The notes under the pieces were generated by a model. That model made no database searches. It was not told the DNA's origin and saw nothing but the letters and a program-made list of their open reading frames with translations. Positions 28,402-42,000 of a stretch of 64,000 nucleotides of DNA are shown here, piece after piece. Each line of letters starts with the position of its first letter. Position 1 is the first letter of the stretch. Location of the stretch: the NCBI RefSeq assembly GCF_963678635.1, contig NC_087062.1, positions 50,792,178-50,856,177 of the forward strand, given 5' to 3'. The stretch comes from Symsagittifera roscoffensis (Eukaryota; Xenacoelomorpha; Acoela; Convolutidae). The position numbers and the translations under genes were made by a program.

Positions 28402-29480
28402 GTGTGCAGTTCCAACGTTAACTCAGTTGCTACAGCAAGAAAAACCACAAGCCGGTCTTTATTTACAAGTGAAACAACCAGTGTTGGAATGTCTCATAAC
28501 GAACAGAGGTACTCCAAGTTGGACCAAGATCCATCAAATCGCGTGACATTTAAGGATTGCAACTCTTCTGTAGATGAGAACCTACTTAGAACTCCACACG
28601 ACTCAAGCATTTTTCTCAGCTCTCCTCATGAATCGGAGGCTCCAATAACAAAAGAGGTGACGCGATATTTTAACTATTTCACTAGAACATCAACTGATCC
28701 TCCACAACACATTGAAAGCTCGTATAATTCAAGTTTGAACTACATTCCTAACTCCATTTCTACATACCAGAACTACGGAATTGTTCAAGGTCAGACTCGA
28801 ACTTTTGACGGGCCTTTGCCAACCGGTACAACTAGTAGCCCTCTTCGGTCAAGCACACGATATGGTCATTGATGGACCTCAGCTGACAAAGTGAATATCA
28901 ATCGAAACTCGCAGCCCATGTTGACTAGTTCGTCTAATCCACAAGACACCTCATCTGCTTATAGCTCGAAAGTTTTCAAATTTCCCGATATACGTATATC
29001 AAAATTCGATAGAAATGCTCTTTAGTTGAACAATTGGTTGGGACCATATCAAACAGTTGTTGGAAAGAATCCTCGTAAAAGTCCCGTCGAGAGAATTACC
29101 TATCTTCCATCGCTATGTATAGGAGCGCAAAAGCTTAATAGAAAGTTATGGCACAATCTCCAGCCAGTATGACCAGGCCATAGAAGAACTCACTCGTAGG
29201 TTTGGTACTCCTAAACCCGTTGTGGCTGCCTACATAAAACAAATCGCAGACTTTAAGCGTCCCCATATACGCGACTCTTTGTCATTTGTGAGGTATTCGA
29301 CTTTCCTCCGCAAGCACGTTCTTAACTTCGAAGCTAACGGTCATAATTCCAATCTAGGATCAACAAACTTATCAAGAATTGCGCTCAGCAAGCTTCCTTA
29401 TGCTGTTTTGGCGAGGAATTTTGTGTACTCAACGGTTTCGAATACGTATCTTAATCGACTTTTCAAATTGACTTAATAAT
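28402..29480 (+). pseudogene. gag: Gag remnant of BEL fossil 1
   Basis: The first open part (28,402-28,872) is Ser/Thr-rich like the N-terminal half of Pao Gags. Downstream, words such as NNWLGPYQTVVGKNPRK and KQIADFKRPHIRDSLSFVRY fit the BEL/Pao Gag capsid-like region. It would form the particle shell. It is decayed. Confidence 0.6.
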
Positions 29481-30749
29481 TAATCGAAAGCCTGCGAAAG
29501 TTTGGTTTTGCAGATTGGACAGTTGTCACCTGTCAAGACTAAATACTATCAACAGCATGACAACGACAGTTCATTTTTTTCTCAAAAAAAGACCATAGTG
29601 CAAGTAATGCAAATAATCCTAATTCTTCTTATTGCAGTTCCACCACGCCATTGAGTATTATCTGTCCTAGAGATTAGGGCAATAACTATTTGGGACGTTG
29701 CTCAAAATCAATAAATTGCCACTCGATAAACGTTTGGAGATTGGTAAGAAACTCTCACTATGTTTTGATTGTCTTTATAAACACAAGTTAAACAATTGCA
29801 GAGCAGAAAAACGATGTATGTAAGATAACTGCGGTCAGAAGCATTAATCAAATTTGCACAGAGAAAAATCTGGAATTGATAGCAAAATTCAGTCTCAGAA
29901 GTCTAACAACGACGAAGTTGAACCACGAATTCTCAATTCGCCAGATGCCAAGGATAGCATAAATCCGGACTCACTTCCGGTCATAAGAAATCAGCTACCG
30001 TATATGCCGGTAGACATGATTATCGGCAAAATCTGAGTTCAGTGTTATGCAATGTTGGACAAAACAAATGTATACTACTAATATATACAAAACTACAGCG
30101 GAAGAACTGAACAGCGTTTCAAAGCAATCAGTCGACGGATCAAATTCTTTCCACCTCAATTACACTGAGTGTTGGAGCATTCAACTCTACGTTGGTTCTT
30201 TTTACGTTCGGTTGATAAAACTCACTTGGACGTCTTAAACGTCAAACAATTGAAAAATGTTTGTTCCAAATTCAATCATCTCAGCCATATCAATTACCCT
30301 GATACTCCTTGGTGTCGATGCTTTCTGGTCATTGCTGAAATAGATATCAAGAAGGGTCCTGTTAGAAGCCCATTTGCAATCAGAAACTTGCTTGGATGGA
30401 CCATCACTGGTCCTCGGAGCTCCAAGTACCTGGACAAAAAACCACGAAAACAACAAACAAATGACATTGATGCTCGCAACAGAGAGCAGCCAACACTAAG
30501 CAAAGCAAATAAGTCAAAAAATTCTGAAAAGTTGACGACTCTGCCATATCTGTTGATTTTCCTCCCGGCTCAAATTCAAGAAAGATCGAAAAATTACTTA
30601 AACTCATGGAAGACAAAATTTAACACGATGGAACAAAGAGCAACATGAACTTACTGTGGAAGCAGAATGTGAAGCTACCAAATAACTTCGCAATCGCAAA
30701 AGCTCAATTAGGCTTACTCCGAAACCGCTTAACCAAGGATCGATAAATT

Positions 30750-31260
30750 TTGGATTCAAATAATAAGTTTGTTTTTACAGACATTGAGAAAAGTTATGTT
30801 AAACCAGTTGTTTTCATAATTCCTCAGCCAACTAACGTCTGGTATTTACCTCAGCACCCGGTTATAAATCCAAATAAACCTGGCAAATTTAGACGTGCCG
30901 CAGATTCTGCTTCAATGTTTCAAGGTGTCTCTTTGAACTCCTGTTTAGATGCTAGGCCTGATCTTCTCAACAACAAGTTTGGATCGCTACTTCGTTTTCG
31001 GGACTAGCCAGTCGCAGTATCTGCCGATATCGAGGGTAGGTTCATGCAAATTGGTTTTGAAGAGTTAGATCAAACTGCTTTACGATTCCTGTGGAACACT
31101 GCAAAGGGCATTAAGCAATATCAGTATACCAGATTGATATTTGGTGCGAAATGTACACCTTCAATTGCAATATTCGCATTGAATCAGACTGCTAGCGATT
31201 GCAAAACAGCTGAACTCATTATCCGGAGTTTTATATGGATGACTTGTCCAACCTTTTGAG
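30750..31260 (+). pseudogene. pol: Reverse transcriptase remnant of BEL fossil 1
   Basis: VINPNKPGKFRRAADSAS followed by SLNSCLDARPDLLNNKFGSL is the typical BEL/Pao RT entry (an R-V-V-x-D-A-S block, then L-N-x-x-L-x-x-G-P-D-L). Further on come YTRLIFGAKCTPSIAIFALN and an M-D-D-L-S catalytic-type word. It is decayed. Confidence 0.75.
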
Positions 31261-31929
31261 CCCATTGAAATTGCTCAAGCGTCCTCTTTGAAAGTAAGGA
31301 CAGTCCTGAAAAAGGTTGGTTCCAATTTAACAAATTTTGTTTCAAATAAACCCGAAGCGTTGGTCAGGTTGCCCGAGATGCACGTCGTTGGAATTTTTTT
31401 GACACAAAGAACACTCGGTGTGCATTGGGAAACGTGTTTCATTAGGGATTCGCAATCCAGCTGATCATGACACAAGAGGAATACCCCTTTCCGATGTAGA
31501 TAAACTCTGGTTCCCGCCTTCTGACTTCCTGATGACACCGGAATCGGAGTGGCATAAGCCTCCACATAAAGAAGTTACAATCTTCATCGCAAGACTAAGA
31601 GAGGTCGAGCCACTAACCGTTTTTTCACGTTTCTGTTGTTAACTCAAGGTTTTCAAAGTAACTAAGATAGTTTTAAAGTTTATTAGCTCGCTGAGGAAGA
31701 AAGGAAAAAAATTGCCGGACGCAAAATCCCTTATTTTTGAGTTTCTCAAAGAAAAATTTTTTCCCAGAAACCATCAAACGGTTACAACAAGGGAAAAAAT
31801 TGGACAACAAAGATGTTCTGTTAGCTTTTTCCCCTTTCATGGATGATAATACTCTGAAAGCTAGGGACGTGTTCGACATTCACCACTTCCCGAAACCGCC
31901 AAAAACCCCATTATTCTTAATGCTAAAGA

Positions 31930-32760
31930 ACCAGCAGCGCGACTTTCAATCGAACACGCCCAATGCCGAAGCATGCAATTCGGTACAGAATATGTCCGCA
32001 ATTACCTTCAGCAAAACTTTCTTATCATTGGTTTGCGCCAAGCTCTGAAAAACAGTTCGCCATCGCTGTTTCTTCTGTCGGCGATTCCAGGGAAAGTGCT
32101 CAGCGTTTTCATGTCGGATCTTCCCGCCACTCGCTTTCAGGATCCAAATGAAAACCCTTACCAATACAAAACTGTCGGTTTAGACTACGTTGGACCTTTT
32201 CATATTTCCAAAAATCCATCAATAAATAGATCTGCTTGTTCGCGTACTTTACTACTTGTGCTATGCCTTTAGAAACGACAGAAAGCCTCACAACGGAAAT
32301 ATGCGTGACAGCTCTTTGCAGGTTCATAGCACACCGAGGCTCACCACAACGACTAATCTCAGACAACGCGACATACTTCATCGGAGCGAAAAAGCAGTTG
32401 CGTAAAGAGACTCTGTATTTCGAGATAGAGGTAGCAAGCTACCTACATGGTCAAAATGAACACTCCTTCTGCTCCTCACCTTGGTGGTGCGTGGGAGGTA
32501 TTCGTTCAGATAATTAAACGAAATTTCCTTCTGAATATTGGATCTGCACGCATCTATCGAGATCTCTTCATCACAATCGTCGCTGAAACCGAAGGACTCT
32601 TGAATGGACGACAATTGACGCATGAGAACAGTCATATCGCGGACGACCTTCTTTTGAATCCAAACCGTTTTCTTTTTGGCAGGCAACTTGTGTACACACC
32701 CTCAGCGGCCTTTAGTGACCAGCCAACCAGTAAGATGTCCGCGAAGTCTTAGATAATGGT
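31930..32760 (+). pseudogene. pol: Integrase remnant of BEL fossil 1
   Basis: The core is marked by TVGLDYVGPFHIS (first catalytic Asp region), then RFIAHRGSPQRLISDNATYF with the S-D-N-x-T-x-F second Asp motif, and NTPSAPHLGGAWEVFVQIIK. These are standard for BEL/Pao integrases. It is decayed. Confidence 0.75.
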
Positions 32761-32939
32761 TAAGGCGAAGATTGATTGCTTTTGGCCCTGACTGCTGAAA
32801 GAAAATGCCCCGAAACTTATTCGGCGCACCAAATGGTCACAGCCAGAGGATATTTTCAAATCTGGAGACCTCGTATAGATACTGGAGGACTTCAAGCCGC
32901 GTGGCATCTGACCACTTGGTCCAATCGTCGAGATTTCAC

Positions 32940-33120
32940 CGGTCCTGACGACAGAGCGCGTTAGTGCGTGATAAAACAGCGCTAGGGAAAAAACCTCGAC
33001 ACGCCGTAAAATCAGCTTTGGTAACACCTAGGAAAAACACTGTTAGATAAAGTTAGGAACTAAATATGAGAAACCATGGAATTGAAAGCTCAAAGACTAA
33101 TGGTTCGGCAATCATTATCA
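32940..33120 (+). repeat. Candidate 3' LTR of BEL fossil 1
   Basis: The segment ends CAATCATTATCA at 33,120 as the 5' LTR does at 26,416, and shares AGATAAAGT, GGAACTAAATATGA and GAAACCATG before it. Its left end is uncertain. The same segment and its right flank recur at 47,757-47,940. Confidence 0.5.
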
Positions 33121-34772
33121 ATGACATTATCCAGGTAAAAATTTCATTAATTGAACAAACTTTTTTCGCCAAAATTGATGGAAGACGGGAGCAGCAATAA
33201 AATGAGCTTCAAGGCCTGATACGCCGGTTTCAGCTGTTCTCAGGCCGTTCTTTTTAGTTTTTAGCAGTAGTTCGTAGTTTTTAACTTATGTTTTGTTAAA
33301 AAAGACTGAAGTTCTGGGATTCGCAAAAAATGTGCGTCTCTTTTCTTCAATTGTACTCATCTGCTGTTCTCGGGCGTTACCACATATTTTGAAAAAATAT
33401 AATTTTTTTGAGGTTTTTTGCTAAGCAAAACGATGCATGAAGACCCTCTAACAAGTGAATTTTGCCTTTCACTGTCTGAATTGAACCTAGCTGCTGTTCT
33501 TACGCCTTCTCATATCAGCTTCGGCAAAATTTGGCTTCCTTGAAAAACTTCGTTAAAATATAATTTAAGCCTTCTAACTGCAGATGGCTTCGTTCCAGTA
33601 GATGAACAAACAGATTTGCTGTTCTGGGGCAGTCTCAAATCAATTTAAGCAGAAAAATTTTTCAAATAAACATCGTCGCTTAAAATGAGAAAAATAGCAA
33701 AAGTACCCATTAGTTGCCGATCTGACTTTTTCGTTGAAAACGATGGGGGATGATGGTTTTGCAACAGATATGTTTGTTCCAGAACACGAAACACATTTAC
33801 GCTTTTTCGGTCGTTTCCTCGCCACTTGAGACTCAAAATGAACACTCGAATAACTGAATTTGAAATAGAAGGGGGCTTCGTTAGGGCAGCAGACAAGTGC
33901 ATTTCAGGGCGAAACGCAAAAATTTAAAAATTCCCATGCTCTTCCATCATTTATATCTATTATTTTTTTAAAATTGATTTCTTTAAATATCGATGTTTTG
34001 TAATCGATGCAAGAAAGTTTTCTAACAACTGATCTAAGTTCCAGGCCTGAAATAATGATTTATGTTGTTCTAAGGCGTTCTCTTATCAGTCTTAGTAAAA
34101 ATATATATCTGGAAGCTTTAGAAAAAACTGCGAATACGATGTTTCCAGGTCTACCCCGCCACTTTTAGCTAATAAAAGCAATTAATTGATTTGACAGGTT
34201 AAAGGCCAAACTATGTGTTATTGTGAATTTTAAGTGGAATCTGCAACAAACACTTTGGTCTTCTTTTTTTACCGTTTCAACAAACCTTTAACCTGTATAA
34301 CGACTTGTCTCTGGATTTCAAAATTGTACCTGCACCAAATTTTGCGCCTGTATAGTGCACAGTATGACCTTCTAATGTGTATGAAAACTTTCTCTAAATA
34401 ATATGAGGTAAGGCGTAGAACAGCAATTGGCAGGGTGCCATGGCCTGAAACGAAAATTTCCGTTGTTACCAAGCATTCTCCATCATCGTTGACTAGAAAT
34501 ACTCTTTCCAGGCATTCCTGCATCAACTTAAGCAAAGAAAAAATTTAAAATTTCTTGTCAAATTTTGATAAATGAAGGCATCGAAACAGCACGTAACAGC
34601 GTAAAATAGCTGAATTCTTCCTCAAAAAAATTGGGAAAAGCAAGAAACAGCTTTTACGTAAATTTCAAGGCCCAAACCAAACATATTTGCTGTCCCAGGC
34701 CATTTCTTATCATTTTTAAAGAATTCTAATCAAAAAGTGAGAAAACTGATCTGTTGCAAAAATGATGAGAAT
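33121..34772. repeat. Palindromic-core satellite, block 2
   Basis: The modules are the same as in block 1, for example near 33,180 (GGAGCAGCA, CAAGGCCTG, CTGTTCTCAGGCC), 34,040, 34,400 and 34,660. Positions 33,121-34,140 match 47,941-48,923 collinearly. No gene is present. Confidence 0.6.
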
Positions 34773-35100
34773 TTTGCTGAGCAAATGATAATACAAAATT
34801 GAGTTATAGTTGCATAAGTTACACGGCGGGTTTGGCGTAGGTTCGAATCCGTCCTAGGTCGTTAACATTGTAGAACTCAAATATGAGCCGAACGGTTTAT
34901 AAATTAAACACTCACAAACCGGGTTCCAAGTCCCAAAAACTTTTGTTTTTTAATTATATAAACTAGCTCATAAAACGATCTTGGCCGACTCTTAAACTGT
35001 GCGTTTTCAAAAAGACACATTGTTTTTATTGAGAATGTATCGAACATGTTAATCAGAAAAACAGTTTGAAAAGTTAGCGCGTCTTTTGTCAGCACATTTT
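34773..35100 (+). repeat. Candidate 5' LTR of BEL fossil 2
   Basis: It shares TTGCTGRGCRRATRATGTC, TATAGTTGCAT, GGGTTTGGCG, AGGTTCGAA and ACAGTTTGAAAAGTT in order with 43,867-44,300. A primer-site-like TGCGACCCGGGA follows at about 35,106. The AGGTTCGAATCC word inside looks like a tRNA B box, and I first read the pair as tRNA-derived SINEs. Confidence 0.5.
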
Positions 35101-35261
35101 GTTACTGCGACCCGGGAGTGTTTCCTGGGACTTCATATCCCAATGGACATCGCCGTTGAAGTATTGAAGAAGTTTGCCAGTTGAAAACGAGCCGAAATTG
35201 AGCTCCTCAATGTTCATGAATACATTCAAGAAACCATAGATAACAAAAAAACGAAAAATGA

Positions 35262-35453
35262 TTGTTGAGATCTACATCGAGAATGCAAACGTTTTCCTGG
35301 AAAAAGCATTTTGTCCAAAAAGATGAGATAAGTCAAATGTTGGACAAGGCATCTAAAAGGAATATAATTGGTGTGGAAATGGAACAGTGTTATGACCTGG
35401 TGACAAAAATACACGATAAGGTAATTCAAAAAGCTAGGAAACGTAGGATCTGA
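35262..35453 (+). pseudogene. gag: Gag N-terminal remnant of BEL fossil 2
   Basis: A 63-codon open stretch contains DKASKRNIIGVEMEQCYDLV, a charged helical composition expected at the N-terminus of BEL Gag. Its place right after the LTR and primer site supports this. Assignment is by position and composition only. Confidence 0.35.
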
Positions 35454-35464
35454 CGACTAAGCAA

Positions 35465-38400
35465 GAACCAATTCATTGAGTTCGGGGGAAATAGCTTCTT
35501 CGAAAACTTCCAAAAAACATCAAATTTCACATCAGTCTGGGATATCAGGTCGAAGAAAAGCCATCTCTTTGAATTCCAGTCAAAGGTAAAAAGAGTTGTT
35601 GTTGGCTATGTTAAGAACAGAATAGGTTGAGAACAGAAAAAATTAGGTTGAAGCCAAAATAGCTGAAGCTGAGTTGGAGGAAGACTCCGACTATGTTGAC
35701 TAGTTTGCTATTTCGGTAAACTCTCACAAGGAAACAGCAGATAAACAGCAGATGTTGCGAATTTGAATCCAGCGGTGACTGTAACCGAACCGACCGCATA
35801 AACTTCTGGATTGAGCACGGTTTATTATAACATCCCGGTGGATGTCTATCCTGCGTCTAACGCTCAATTGGTTGGTCTGTCTTCAACAAGGACGTAATGG
35901 GCTGAAGTCCCGCCCATGATTCTTAAAAGTGATTCAAAGGTTGCACACGGCACTGATTCTCAGCACAAAATAGGCAATTAGTTTGGTCGATTATTAAATC
36001 AAAATGAAATAATACCAACCGGTTTATAGCTCCAAACATGTGGGCTAATGCTGAGCCTGCCACATCTGCCACAAGTGAAATCTTTCCATCCCCTTCGGAT
36101 TTAAAATTACCTCGTCATAGTGCAGTTGTTTCAGCAGAACCCCTCTGTAGGTCATCCCACTTACTTCAGTCAGTTCTAAGAATCGAACTTCGCATCGTCT
36201 TTCCCTGCAACTGCAAAACCGTGTTGTGGCTTGTTAGCTTTGAATGAGTTCGTCGGAATGGCCTGAATGGATAGGTAGGTTTTGCAGCGCTGTTGAATCA
36301 AATCAGCTTTTTCGGATGACAGTAAGTGGACTCAGTGAAAACATTGTTAACTGAGAGCTATGTTGGCAATAGCGGACTTCCAGATTCAGGTCGTATGAAC
36401 AGGGTTGCACTAAGAGTCCTTGAAGAAAATTTGGGCCATCTCAATTCATCGTGAGATCCCATCTGAAAACACTAAACAGCAATCCACCAGTAAAACTGCA
36501 CACTACGGAAAGCATTTTTAACTTTGCTTGGGATTTTTCAACTATTGTTGATGTGTTCCGATCGCTGTCGTAGAACGACGATCCTAAAAGAGCCGCCATC
36601 TTGAATTGAGCTTTATGTACGTTGCCTTCGATTATGAAGGAGTCATGGTCGTAGTACACAGTCAATCCTAATTGGCGTTGCCTTATTCTCTTTAATTTCA
36701 ACGATTTGTTGAAAGGAGTTGACGAAACGCAAGGCGTATGAAAACTTTTCCTCGTAAAACAAAAACCAAAGAAAAAAAAGACACCCGATTTTTGCATCCA
36801 GTGCTATGCCGAACAAGCTTGAATATCCTTGAAGCCCGCAGTGCGCTGTTAAACATCCGCTATGGGTTCTCAAGGTCTTTAAGGAAAAAAACTTTTCTCA
36901 GAAGGCAAAGTTTTACGCGGAAGAAAAACTCCTCCTGCATCCCAGCGGACATGTGTTCCCTAATCGCCCGAAGGCTAGGATATGCACTACACCTATATAG
37001 TGTTCTCCTGCATGGCGCACACTCCATTTTTCTCCTCAAAAAGAAGAAAACAAGTCTTCTATCTGAAAAAAAATCCGCAGCATTCAGGTTGTTGAAGGTC
37101 TTCTCCAGGTTATTGAGCTAAGTGTGTCATCTGAGTCACAAACCGATATCGCTCTCAATTTAGGTTGTTACGCGAGCAATCACTCCTGGCTTTCAGCAAG
37201 TTTTGCCCGCCGTCTGAACTTGTCAGGGAAAAAAAGTTGATTTGACTTGTGGTTTTAAATCAACGGATATTATTTCGACGGATAAAGTTATTTGAGGTCA
37301 AAGTATCCGCTGATAAAAAACAACATTGATTATGTTTTTAAGTTAACCGCTTACCTGAAGGATGAAATTACTGTTGGGTCTCAAAATGTTGACCATTTTA
37401 TCACCACATACGCCCGCGTGATTTTTTTCTTCATACGAATAGGCAAGCTCCAACAGCTCTTCGTCTGCCGGTAGGGTGGTTTGTTATCAACATGTTACTA
37501 GTGCAATTCTGATCACGTGGAACTTGTTAGTCAGGTTAAAGCATGGTTTGAGCTAAAAAAAACTATGGTACATACAAGCAGGCTGATGCTCGCTCTGCAG
37601 CCGATCAGCGGGCGCATAAGCGTCTTGGGTCAACAACACACCAGCATGGTGAAAAAATCTCAATCGAATAATATGAGCTGATGATAGCAGTTCCTTATCC
37701 GTTTTTTACTACTACGTTTTGGCACAAATTGAGACAATCGAAGTGGTCCTTGTTAGGTTTATGTCATTCCGTTTAAACTGCACGATCCGCAGCTTCGCTC
37801 CGCCAGTGAATGGTGTTTGTTAACTATCCCGTCATCAACCCAAACAAGCCAGGTAAGGTCCGTCGGGTTTTTAATGGCACATCGAAGTTTCTTGGTCAAC
37901 CAATGAACAAATCTGTACTCGTTGGGCCTGTTTTACTGCAAAATTTGTTACATGTTGTTTTTGCGCTTCCGCCAAAATCAATTTGCTGTCTCCGCCCATA
38001 TCGAGGGTTTGTTTCTTTAGGTTGGGGATCGCCTGTGATCTGTTCTCTTTGCACTTTTTGTGGCACGAGGATGCCACTACGGACGTGGAAGTTTTTCAGT
38101 ACAACCGGCAGGTTTTTGTTGCCCGGAACTTCCCGACGTGAGCATACTTCGCACTTCAGCGAACAGCTGGGGATAAAGCTGAAAACTTTCCTGAAGCATC
38201 TCAAGCAGTACTTATTAGGTTCTAAATGGATGATTACCTCGGTTGATTCGAATTTTGCGATGATGCATTGAAAAAAGCAAGGATATGGTGAACCTCCATA
38301 AATTGGGGGAATTCGGTCTCACCAAGTTTGTTAGCAACGCTCCTGCTATTTTAAAAAAAAAGAATTCTTCAATCGATCTAACTGCAAAATTAAAAAACAT

Positions 38401-39030
38401 TAACATTGTGAGTGGTAGTGACCACTTGAATTCTTATACGTTGTGCTTAAAATGGAACCATGGAAAGGACAATTCTGTTGTTTGTCAGGGGGTTAACCAT
38501 GAGATCCAAACATCAGTTAGGTAACAAATTGTTCTCAGTTTTGTTTCATCGGTCTTCCATCTTATTGATTTGTGGTTTCTCTTCACGGTAACTTAACTGG
38601 TTGTTTTTCTTCTTGCCCGCGTTAATGAGACTTAAAAAACTGAAGTTTCACTCGCGTATGGTAAGGCAAGGTTAGCACCATTGAGTTTTTTTTCCATTCC
38701 AAAGGCAATTTCAACAAACAAAATTGGCATCTTTCTGTGGATCGACATCACCGCAGTGATATACTGGCTTCCTTTTAACGATGAAATACCGATTTTTGTT
38801 GCAAACAGTGTTTGTGAAAGAAAAAACCTCACCACTGTGGATCAATGGTTTCCTGTAAAAAGCGGAAATAAACCCGCGTAATTTGGGACCCACTGGAAAA
38901 CCGGCGGAATGCCTACAAAAAAAACAATTGGGTCAGCGGTCCAAGCTTCCTGTAAGGCAATGTGTGACCTTTCAAAGCATAGACAATCCTTAGGCGATTC
39001 AACACATGCTCTCACGAGTCTTTTGATTGG
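35465..39030 (+). repeat. 3.6-kb tandem duplication in BEL fossil 2, unit 1
   Basis: The unit starts GAACCAATTCATTGAGTTCG and ends near CTCACGAGTCTTTTGA. It contains Gag, linker and RT remnants (RT words at about 37,810-38,270). Confidence 0.85.
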
Positions 39031-42000
39031 GAACCAATTCATTGAGTTCGGGGGAAATAGCTTCTTCGAAAACTTCCAAAAAACAACAAATTTCACATCA
39101 GTCTGGGATATCAGGTCGAAGAAAAGCCATCTCTTTGACTTCCAGTCAAAGGTAAAAAGAGTTGTTGTCGGCTATGTTAAGAACAGAATAGGTTGAGAAC
39201 AGAAAAAATTAGGCTGAAGCCAAAATAGCTGAAGCTGAGTTGGAGGAAGACTCCGACTATGTTAACTAGTTTGCTATTTCGGTAAACTCTCACAGGGAAA
39301 CATCAGATAAACTCACGAAGACTTGGGAGGAAAATGTTGCGAATTTGAATCCAGCGATGACTGTAACCGAACCGATCGCATAAACTTCTGGATTGAGCAC
39401 GGTTTATTATAACAACCCGGTGGATGTCTATCCTGCGTCTAACGCTCAATTGGTTGGTCTGTCTTCAACAATGACGTAATGGGTTGAAGTCCCGCCCATG
39501 ATTCTTAAAAGTGATTCAAAGGTTGCACACGGCACTGATTCTCAGCACAAAATATGCAATTAGTTTGGTCGATTATTAAATCAAAATGAAATAATACCAA
39601 CCGGTTTATAGCTCCAAACATGTGGGCTAATGCTGAGCCTGCCACATCTGCCACAAGTGAAATCTTTCCATCCCCTTCGGATTTAAAATTACCTCGTCAT
39701 AGTGCAGTTGTTTCAGCAGAACCCCTCTGTAGGTCATCCCACCTACTTCAGTCAGTTCTAAGAATCGAACTTCGCATCGTCTTTCCCTGCAACTGCAAAA
39801 CCGTGTTGTGGCTTGTTAGCTTTGAATGAGTTCGTTGGAATGGCCTGAATGGATAGGTAGGTTTTGCAGCGCTGTTGAATCAAATCAGCTTTTTCGGATG
39901 ACAGTAAGTGGACTCAGTGAAAACATTGTTAACTGAGAGCTATGTTGGCAATAGCGGACTTCCAGATTCAGGTCGTATGAACAGGGTTGTACTAAGAGTC
40001 CTTGAAGAAAATTTGGGCCATCTCAATTCATCGTGACATCCCATCTGAAAACACTAAACAGCAATCCACCAATAAAACTGCACACTACGGAAAGCATTTT
40101 TAATTTTGCTTGGGATTTTTCAAGTATTGTTGATGTGTTCCGATCGCTGTCGTAGAACGACGATCCTAAAAGAGCCGCCATCTTGAATTGAGCTTTATGT
40201 ACGTTGCCTTCGATTATGAAGGAGTCATAGTCGTCGTACACAGTCAATCCTAATTGGCGTTGACTTATTCTCTTTAATTTCAACGATTTGTTGAAAGGAG
40301 TTGACGAAACGCAAGGCGTATGAAAACTTTTCCTCGTAAAACAAAAACCAAAGAAAAAAAAGACACCCGAGTTTTTGCATCCAGTGCTATGCCGAACAAA
40401 GCTGAATATCCTTGAAGCCCGGAGTGCGCTGTTAAACATCCGCTTTGGGTTCTCAAGGTCTTTAAGGAAAATAACTTTTCTCAGAAGGCAAAGTTTTACG
40501 CGGAAGAAAAACTCCTCCTGCATCCAAGCGGACATGTGTTCCCTAATCGCCCGAAGGCTAGGATATGCACTACACCTATATAGTGTTCTCCTGCATGGCG
40601 CACACTCCATTTTTCTCCTCAAAAAGAAGAAAACAAGTCTTCTATCTGAAAAAAAAAATCCGAAGGAAAGTCAACGTCGTTTTGTTCCGCATCCATTCAG
40701 GTTGTTGAAGGTCTTCTTTAGGTTATTGTGCTAAGTGTGTCATCTGAGTCACAAACCGATATCGCTCTCAATTTGGGTTGTTACGCGAGCAATCACTCCT
40801 GGCTTTCAGCAAGTTTTACCCGCCGTCTGAACTTGTCAGGGAAAAAAAGTTGATTTGACTTGTGGTTTTAAATCAACAGATATTATTTCGACGGATAAAG
40901 TTATTTGAGGTCAAAGTATCCGCTGATAAAAAACAACATTGATTATATTTTTAAGTTGACCGCTTACCTGAAGGATGAAATTACTGTTGGGTCTCAAAAT
41001 GTTGACCATTTTATCACCACATACGCCCGCGTGATTTTTTTCTTCATACGAATAGGCAAGCTCCAACAGCTCTTCGTCTGCCGGTAGGTTGGTTTGTTAT
41101 CAACATGTTACAAGTGCAATTCTGATCACGTGGAACTTGTTAGTCAGGTTAAAGCATGGTTTGAGCTAAAAAAAAACTATGGTACATACAAGCAGGCTGA
41201 TGCTCGCTCTGCAGCCGATCAGCGGGCGCATAAGCGTCTTGGGTCAACAACACACCAGCATGGTAAAAAAATCTCAATCGAATAATATGAGCTGATGATA
41301 GCAGTTCCTTATCCGTTTTTTACTACTAGGTTTTGGCACAAATTGAGACAATTGAAGTGGTCCTTGTTAGGTTTATGTCATTTCGTTTAACCTGCACGAT
41401 CCGCAGCTTCGCTCCGCCAGCGAATGGTGTCTGTTAACTATCCCGTCATCAACCCAAACAAGCCAGGTAAGGTCCGTCGGGTTTTTAATGGCACATCGAA
41501 GTTTCTTGGTCAACCAATGAACAAATCTGTACTCGTTGGGCCTGATTTACTGCAAAATTTGTTACATGTTGTTTTTGCGCTTCCGCCAAAATCAATTTCC
41601 TGTCTCCGCCCATATCGAGGGTTTGTTTCTTCAGGTTGGGGACCGCCTGTGATCTGTTCTCTTTGCACTTTTTGTGGCACGAGGATGCCACTACGGATGT
41701 GGAAGTTTTTCAGTACAACCGGCAGGTTTTTGTTGCCCGGAACTTCTCGACGTGAGCATCTTTCGCACTTCAGCGAACAGCTGGGGATAAAGCTGAAAAC
41801 TTTCCTGAAGCATCTCAAGCAGTACTTATTAGGTTCTAAATGGATGATTACCTCGGTTGATTCGAATTTTGCGATGATGCATTGAAAAAAGCAAGGATAT
41901 GGTGAACCTCCAGAAATTGGGGGAATTCGGTCTCACCAAGTTTGTTAGCAACGCTCCTGCTATTTTTAAAAAAAGAATTTTTCAATCGATCTAACTGCAA

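Larger units (their letters stand above)
26253..33120 (+). mobile_element. BEL/Pao LTR retrotransposon fossil 1
   Basis: The element lies in the palindromic-core satellite. Its order is candidate 5' LTR, a primer-binding site, a leader with an 87-bp minisatellite, Gag, protease-linker, RT and integrase remnants, then a 3' LTR. BEL identity rests on RT words VINPNKPGKFRRAADSAS and on integrase words YQYKTVGLDYVGPFHIS and RFIAHRGSPQRLISDNATYF. It is heavily decayed (tens of interruptions) and looks old. Confidence 0.8.

Noticed and set aside
34826-34870. tRNA-derived SINE based on AGGTTCGAATCC (and its partner near 43,971)
   Set aside because: The two copies bracket Gag-to-integrase remnants and share about 300 bp, which fits LTRs better.
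40023-40622. 199-codon antisense ORF in BEL fossil 2
   Set aside because: Antisense to Gag/linker remnants; present shorter in the sister unit; no domain.
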